From contig NZ_AP022822.1 of assembly GCF_011397115.1 (NCBI RefSeq), positions 1,617,501 to 1,681,500 of the forward strand: 64,000 nucleotides of DNA, given 5' to 3'. The notes under the pieces are model-generated. The model had not been told where the DNA came from and did not search any database. It saw only the letters and a program-made list of their open reading frames with translations. This DNA is from Enterococcus saigonensis. Its GTDB lineage: Bacteria > Bacillota > Bacilli > Lactobacillales > Enterococcaceae. Both the position numbers and the translations under genes were made by a program. Below, piece by piece: positions 61,959 to 64,000 of the stretch. Positions within the stretch are counted from its first letter, which is position 1, and each line of letters opens with the position of its first letter.

Positions 61959-61997
61959 AAATTTAATTCATTTTGTAACAACGAAAAATGTCTTTTG

Positions 61998-62011
61998 TTA
62001 AAGCGTTTACA
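61998..62011. promoter_or_regulatory. cre-like site upstream of glgB
   Basis: TTAAAGCGTTTACA matches the catabolite responsive element consensus TGWAARCGYTWNCW at 13 of 14 positions (second base differs). It lies about 105-115 bases before the predicted start of the glycogen operon. CcpA binding is inferred. Confidence 0.65.
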
Positions 62012-62189
62012 ACATTTTTGCTGAATACGATAACAACATTGCTATTACACAATACTTAAAAATAAAGAATATTACGAAAATAAAAAATGAAAATTATATA
62101 ACTAATTCTGAACATTAAAAAAGATGACACATCTTTTTATGAGACAATAATGAGCATTATTGTTTAGAAATGTTGCGATTTTTTTGTAA
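62012..62189. other. Distal glgB upstream region
   Basis: AT-rich and without a plausible gene. No further strong structure was seen apart from the terminator of the next gene. Confidence 0.4.
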
Positions 62190-62228
62190 ATAAAAAAGTA
62201 CTTGACTAAAAAATCAAGTACTTAAAAA
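62190..62228 (-). terminator. Intrinsic terminator after the small membrane gene
   Basis: AAGTACTTGA pairs with TCAAGTACTT around seven bases, and six T follow on the minus strand, about 20 bases past the stop codon of the 62.2-kb gene. Confidence 0.8.
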
Positions 62229-62248
62229 ATAATTTATCATTTCGACAT

Positions 62249-62638
62249 TTACCAATTAACTATATTATCCTGAAAAAACTTTTGATAAATAACTGTACCA
62301 CACTGAAAAATACCCATCGTGCCTAGAAATATTCGAACAATAAAAGGTAAATAGACAACGATTAACGCTAGGGCTAACAAAATCATCCCCTGAATAAACG
62401 AATAGGAATGACAAAATGGTAAAAAAAAGTGCAAAGTTACAAAAGCAAAAAGACTACTGACAAAAATTAATAGAAATTTAAAAAAGACAAACAACATATG
62501 ATCAAAGGTTGGATGATAACTCAAAGCTTGCTCAATCGAAAAAAATGTTTCCGGATTAACTAATAGTAAGTATACTGAATAATAAAGACCAAAAACCATC
62601 ATTATACCATGACTAACTAGTAAAAGACGTCGACTCAT
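62249..62638 (-). CDS. Hypothetical membrane protein (129 aa)
   Basis: Starts MSRRLLLVSHGIMMVFGLYY and has about four membrane helices with short loops. No family is recognised. GAGGGG lies seven bases before the ATG at 62638; an in-frame GTG start 15 bases earlier overlaps the ribosome binding site. It is divergent from the UPF0316 gene. Confidence 0.72.
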   Translation of the reverse strand: MSRRLLLVSHGIMMVFGLYYSVYLLLVNPETFFSIEQALSYHPTFDHMLFVFFKFLLIFVSSLFAFVTLHFFLPFCHSYSFIQGMILLALALIVVYLPFIVRIFLGTMGIFQCGTVIYQKFFQDNIVNW

Positions 62639-62740
62639 TTCCTCACCCCTCACACATTTTTTATATTATAACAATCGTTCTATATAACAATTGTAATCTT
62701 TTTTTAATATTTTTGCAAAAAAATTCTATTTTGGTTAGTC

Positions 62741-62797
62741 TTTCAATTGTAATTTCTGAATTTGTAGTGTATTTTGGAGCAATAAGGGGGTTTTTAA
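62741..62797 (+). promoter_or_regulatory. Promoter region and unusual start of the UPF0316 gene
   Basis: TTGCAA (62712-62717) with TAGTCT 17 bases later (62735-62740) is a candidate promoter. AAGGGGG lies eight bases before the TTG start codon, and no ATG is available nearby in frame. Confidence 0.45.
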
Positions 62798-63340
62798 TTG
62801 GATTTCAAGCTATTATTTATGATTTTCGCTATTAATTTTGCCTACATCACCTTGAATACACTCCGCTTCATGTTAACAATGAAAGGTTATCGTGTCATCG
62901 CACCACTAGTGAGTATGGTCGAAATTACGATTTATATTTTAGGGCTTTCGATGGTCTTAGATCGTCTAGATGATCCTATCAACTTATTTGTTTATGCGCT
63001 TGGTTACGCAGTTGGAATTAGTGTTGGAATTAAAATAGAGGATAAACTTGCCCTTGGCTATATTATGGTTACTGCTATCCTCCCTTCTAATACCAGCGAA
63101 GAAAATCATCTACCTAAAGTATTACGCGATAATGGTTACGGTGTTACTCAGAGTAATGCACAAGGCTTAGAAGGCGATCGTGTCGTACTCGAAATTTTAT
63201 CGCCGCGAAAAAACGAACGCCAACTTTACCAATTAATTAAAAGTGTTGAAGAACGTGCTTTTATTATCTCCTATGAACCAAAATATATTTCGGGCGGATT
63301 TTGGACCAAAAAAGTTCGAAAAAGACAACTCCGACAATAA
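62798..63340 (+). CDS. UPF0316 / DUF2179 membrane protein
   Basis: A 180-residue protein with three membrane helices (about residues 3-20, 35-55 and 60-80) and a C-terminal soluble DUF2179 domain (ILPSNTSEENHLPKVLRDNGYGVT, about residue 105 on) with a ferredoxin-like, PII-like fold. Function is unproven; relatives in the YitT family sense ligands with this domain. The TTG start is supported by AAGGGGG upstream and by the LD-F-K-LLFMIF start. It ends in a strong terminator. Confidence 0.88.
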   Translation: MDFKLLFMIFAINFAYITLNTLRFMLTMKGYRVIAPLVSMVEITIYILGLSMVLDRLDDPINLFVYALGYAVGISVGIKIEDKLALGYIMVTAILPSNTSEENHLPKVLRDNGYGVTQSNAQGLEGDRVVLEILSPRKNERQLYQLIKSVEERAFIISYEPKYISGGFWTKKVRKRQLRQ

Positions 63341-63341
63341 T

Positions 63342-63387
63342 AAAGAAAACGTCAATTTGCTAGTAAATTGACGTTTTCTTTATTTTT
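63342..63387 (+). terminator. Intrinsic terminator after the UPF0316 gene
   Basis: A 17-base perfect stem (AAAGAAAACGTCAATTT with AAATTGACGTTTTCTTT) around six bases, then TATTTTT. Confidence 0.9.
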
Positions 63388-63484
63388 CATATTAAATTAA
63401 TAAAAGTATTATTTTATGAGAAATAGTCGACATTTACTTATTATTTTGTTATTATTATGCTGAAAAATCGTTTGGAGAAAATAT

Positions 63485-64000
63485 ATGACAAATTTGAAAC
63501 TATTAAAATATATTACCGTAGCTTGTGGTTTCACCGCTACGATTCTTTTTGTGTCGACTTTTTGTAGCGATTACTTATTTGATACCCTTGCAACCAAACT
63601 GTCCTTAAATGCCTTTGGTGAAAATAGTAATCTTGGCACCCTTTTTAATCATCTTTTTATTTTATTCACAGTTATCTTTAGTGGCTTGCTTTATTACTAC
63701 TGCAAACAAACAGGAAAAATTGAATTCAAAGAAGCAACCAGCTTTTATTTTATCGCCTTTTCAATTTTATTTCTCCGAACTTTTTTACCTTCGGAGAATA
63801 TCCATTCCTTTTTTTATCTTTTATCAGTAGGTATTCAGATATTAACAACCTTAATGGCTTTATTTTTCTTTTTAATCGCCTTTTTAAATCGTAAGTATCC
63901 TGTCTTTTTTGCTATTTTAATGGGTATTGATATCCTTATTTATTTAGGAAGCGTTCTTTACAGTGTTTTATTAACTGATTTTTCGCTACCTAATTTTGGA
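63485..64000 (+). CDS. Hypothetical membrane protein, 3' end outside window
   Basis: Starts MTNLKLLKYITVACGFTATI and stays open for 172 codons to the window edge. There are about five hydrophobic segments with an Asn/Gly-rich first external loop (DTLATKLSLNAFGENSN). The layout recalls multi-pass membrane proteins with poor conservation, and no family is recognised. GGAG lies eight bases before the ATG. Confidence 0.65.
   Translation, partial: MTNLKLLKYITVACGFTATILFVSTFCSDYLFDTLATKLSLNAFGENSNLGTLFNHLFILFTVIFSGLLYYYCKQTGKIEFKEATSFYFIAFSILFLRTFLPSENIHSFFYLLSVGIQILTTLMALFFFLIAFLNRKYPVFFAILMGIDILIYLGSVLYSVLLTDFSLPNFG

Noticed and set aside
1..64000. Mobile elements, prophage, CRISPR arrays or defence genes
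   Set aside because: No transposase, integrase, phage structural, cas or restriction gene and no regularly spaced repeats were found; gene content looks like core chromosome throughout.

Overview
The window reads as a chromosomal segment of a low-GC Gram-positive coccus, most likely in the Enterococcaceae (Enterococcus, Vagococcus, Tetragenococcus group). The signs are AT-rich DNA, strong AGGAGG-type ribosome binding sites with some TTG/GTG starts, the typA-ylaN neighbourhood, a four-gene PDH operon, an Mga-type regulator, a VanY-like peptidase, purine regulation of the lactococcal PurBox kind and an M-box Mg2+ riboswitch. I saw no insertion sequence, prophage or CRISPR array. Species is not resolvable by eye. 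Most genes lie on the minus strand.

Layout. 1-3.5 kb: ylaN (cut by the window edge), typA, an inositol-monophosphatase-family gene and a UPF0223 gene. 3.5-8.8 kb: pdhABCD, with an E2 carrying two lipoyl domains that share a 134-bp identical DNA block. 9-12 kb: an MgtA-type Mg2+ P-type ATPase behind an M-box riboswitch. 12.2-15 kb: an Mga-like regulator and a UDP-GlcNAc 2-epimerase. 15.1-33.2 kb: a purine island with guaC, purCSQLFMNHD, purEKB and xpt-pbuX, interrupted by an aldo/keto reductase and one oppositely oriented unknown gene. 33.3-37.5 kb: small unknown genes, a TIM-barrel protein, two cell-wall enzymes and a Gfo/Idh oxidoreductase. 37.5-40.5 kb: two divergent aromatic-acid-exporter-like genes and an OadB-type sodium pump with a 41-residue partner. 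40.6-51.5 kb: a large FtsX-type ABC exporter, nagA with an XRE-TPR regulator, an aminotransferase, tRNA-Leu(GAG), a MerR/SDR divergent pair and two unknown genes. 51.7-61.8 kb: a complete glycogen operon glgB-glgC-glgD-glgA-glgP plus a GH13 debranching-type enzyme. 62.2-64 kb: three membrane-protein genes, the last cut by the window edge.

How the parts work together. Ten-step de novo IMP synthesis is complete here. It is driven by two promoters, each with a PurBox about 75-76 bp upstream of the predicted start site, the spacing known for PurR activation in Lactococcus. Salvage (xpt-pbuX) is instead under a guanine-type riboswitch, and guaC returns GMP to IMP. The glycogen operon has a cre-like site and an inverted repeat next to its promoter. 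No clearly new multi-gene system was found. The most interesting leads are the PurBox geometry, the pur operon split by an unknown gene, two orphan genes with matching leaders, a PurF lacking one expected Fe-S cysteine, the orphan OadB pair and the operator-like repeats upstream of glgB.
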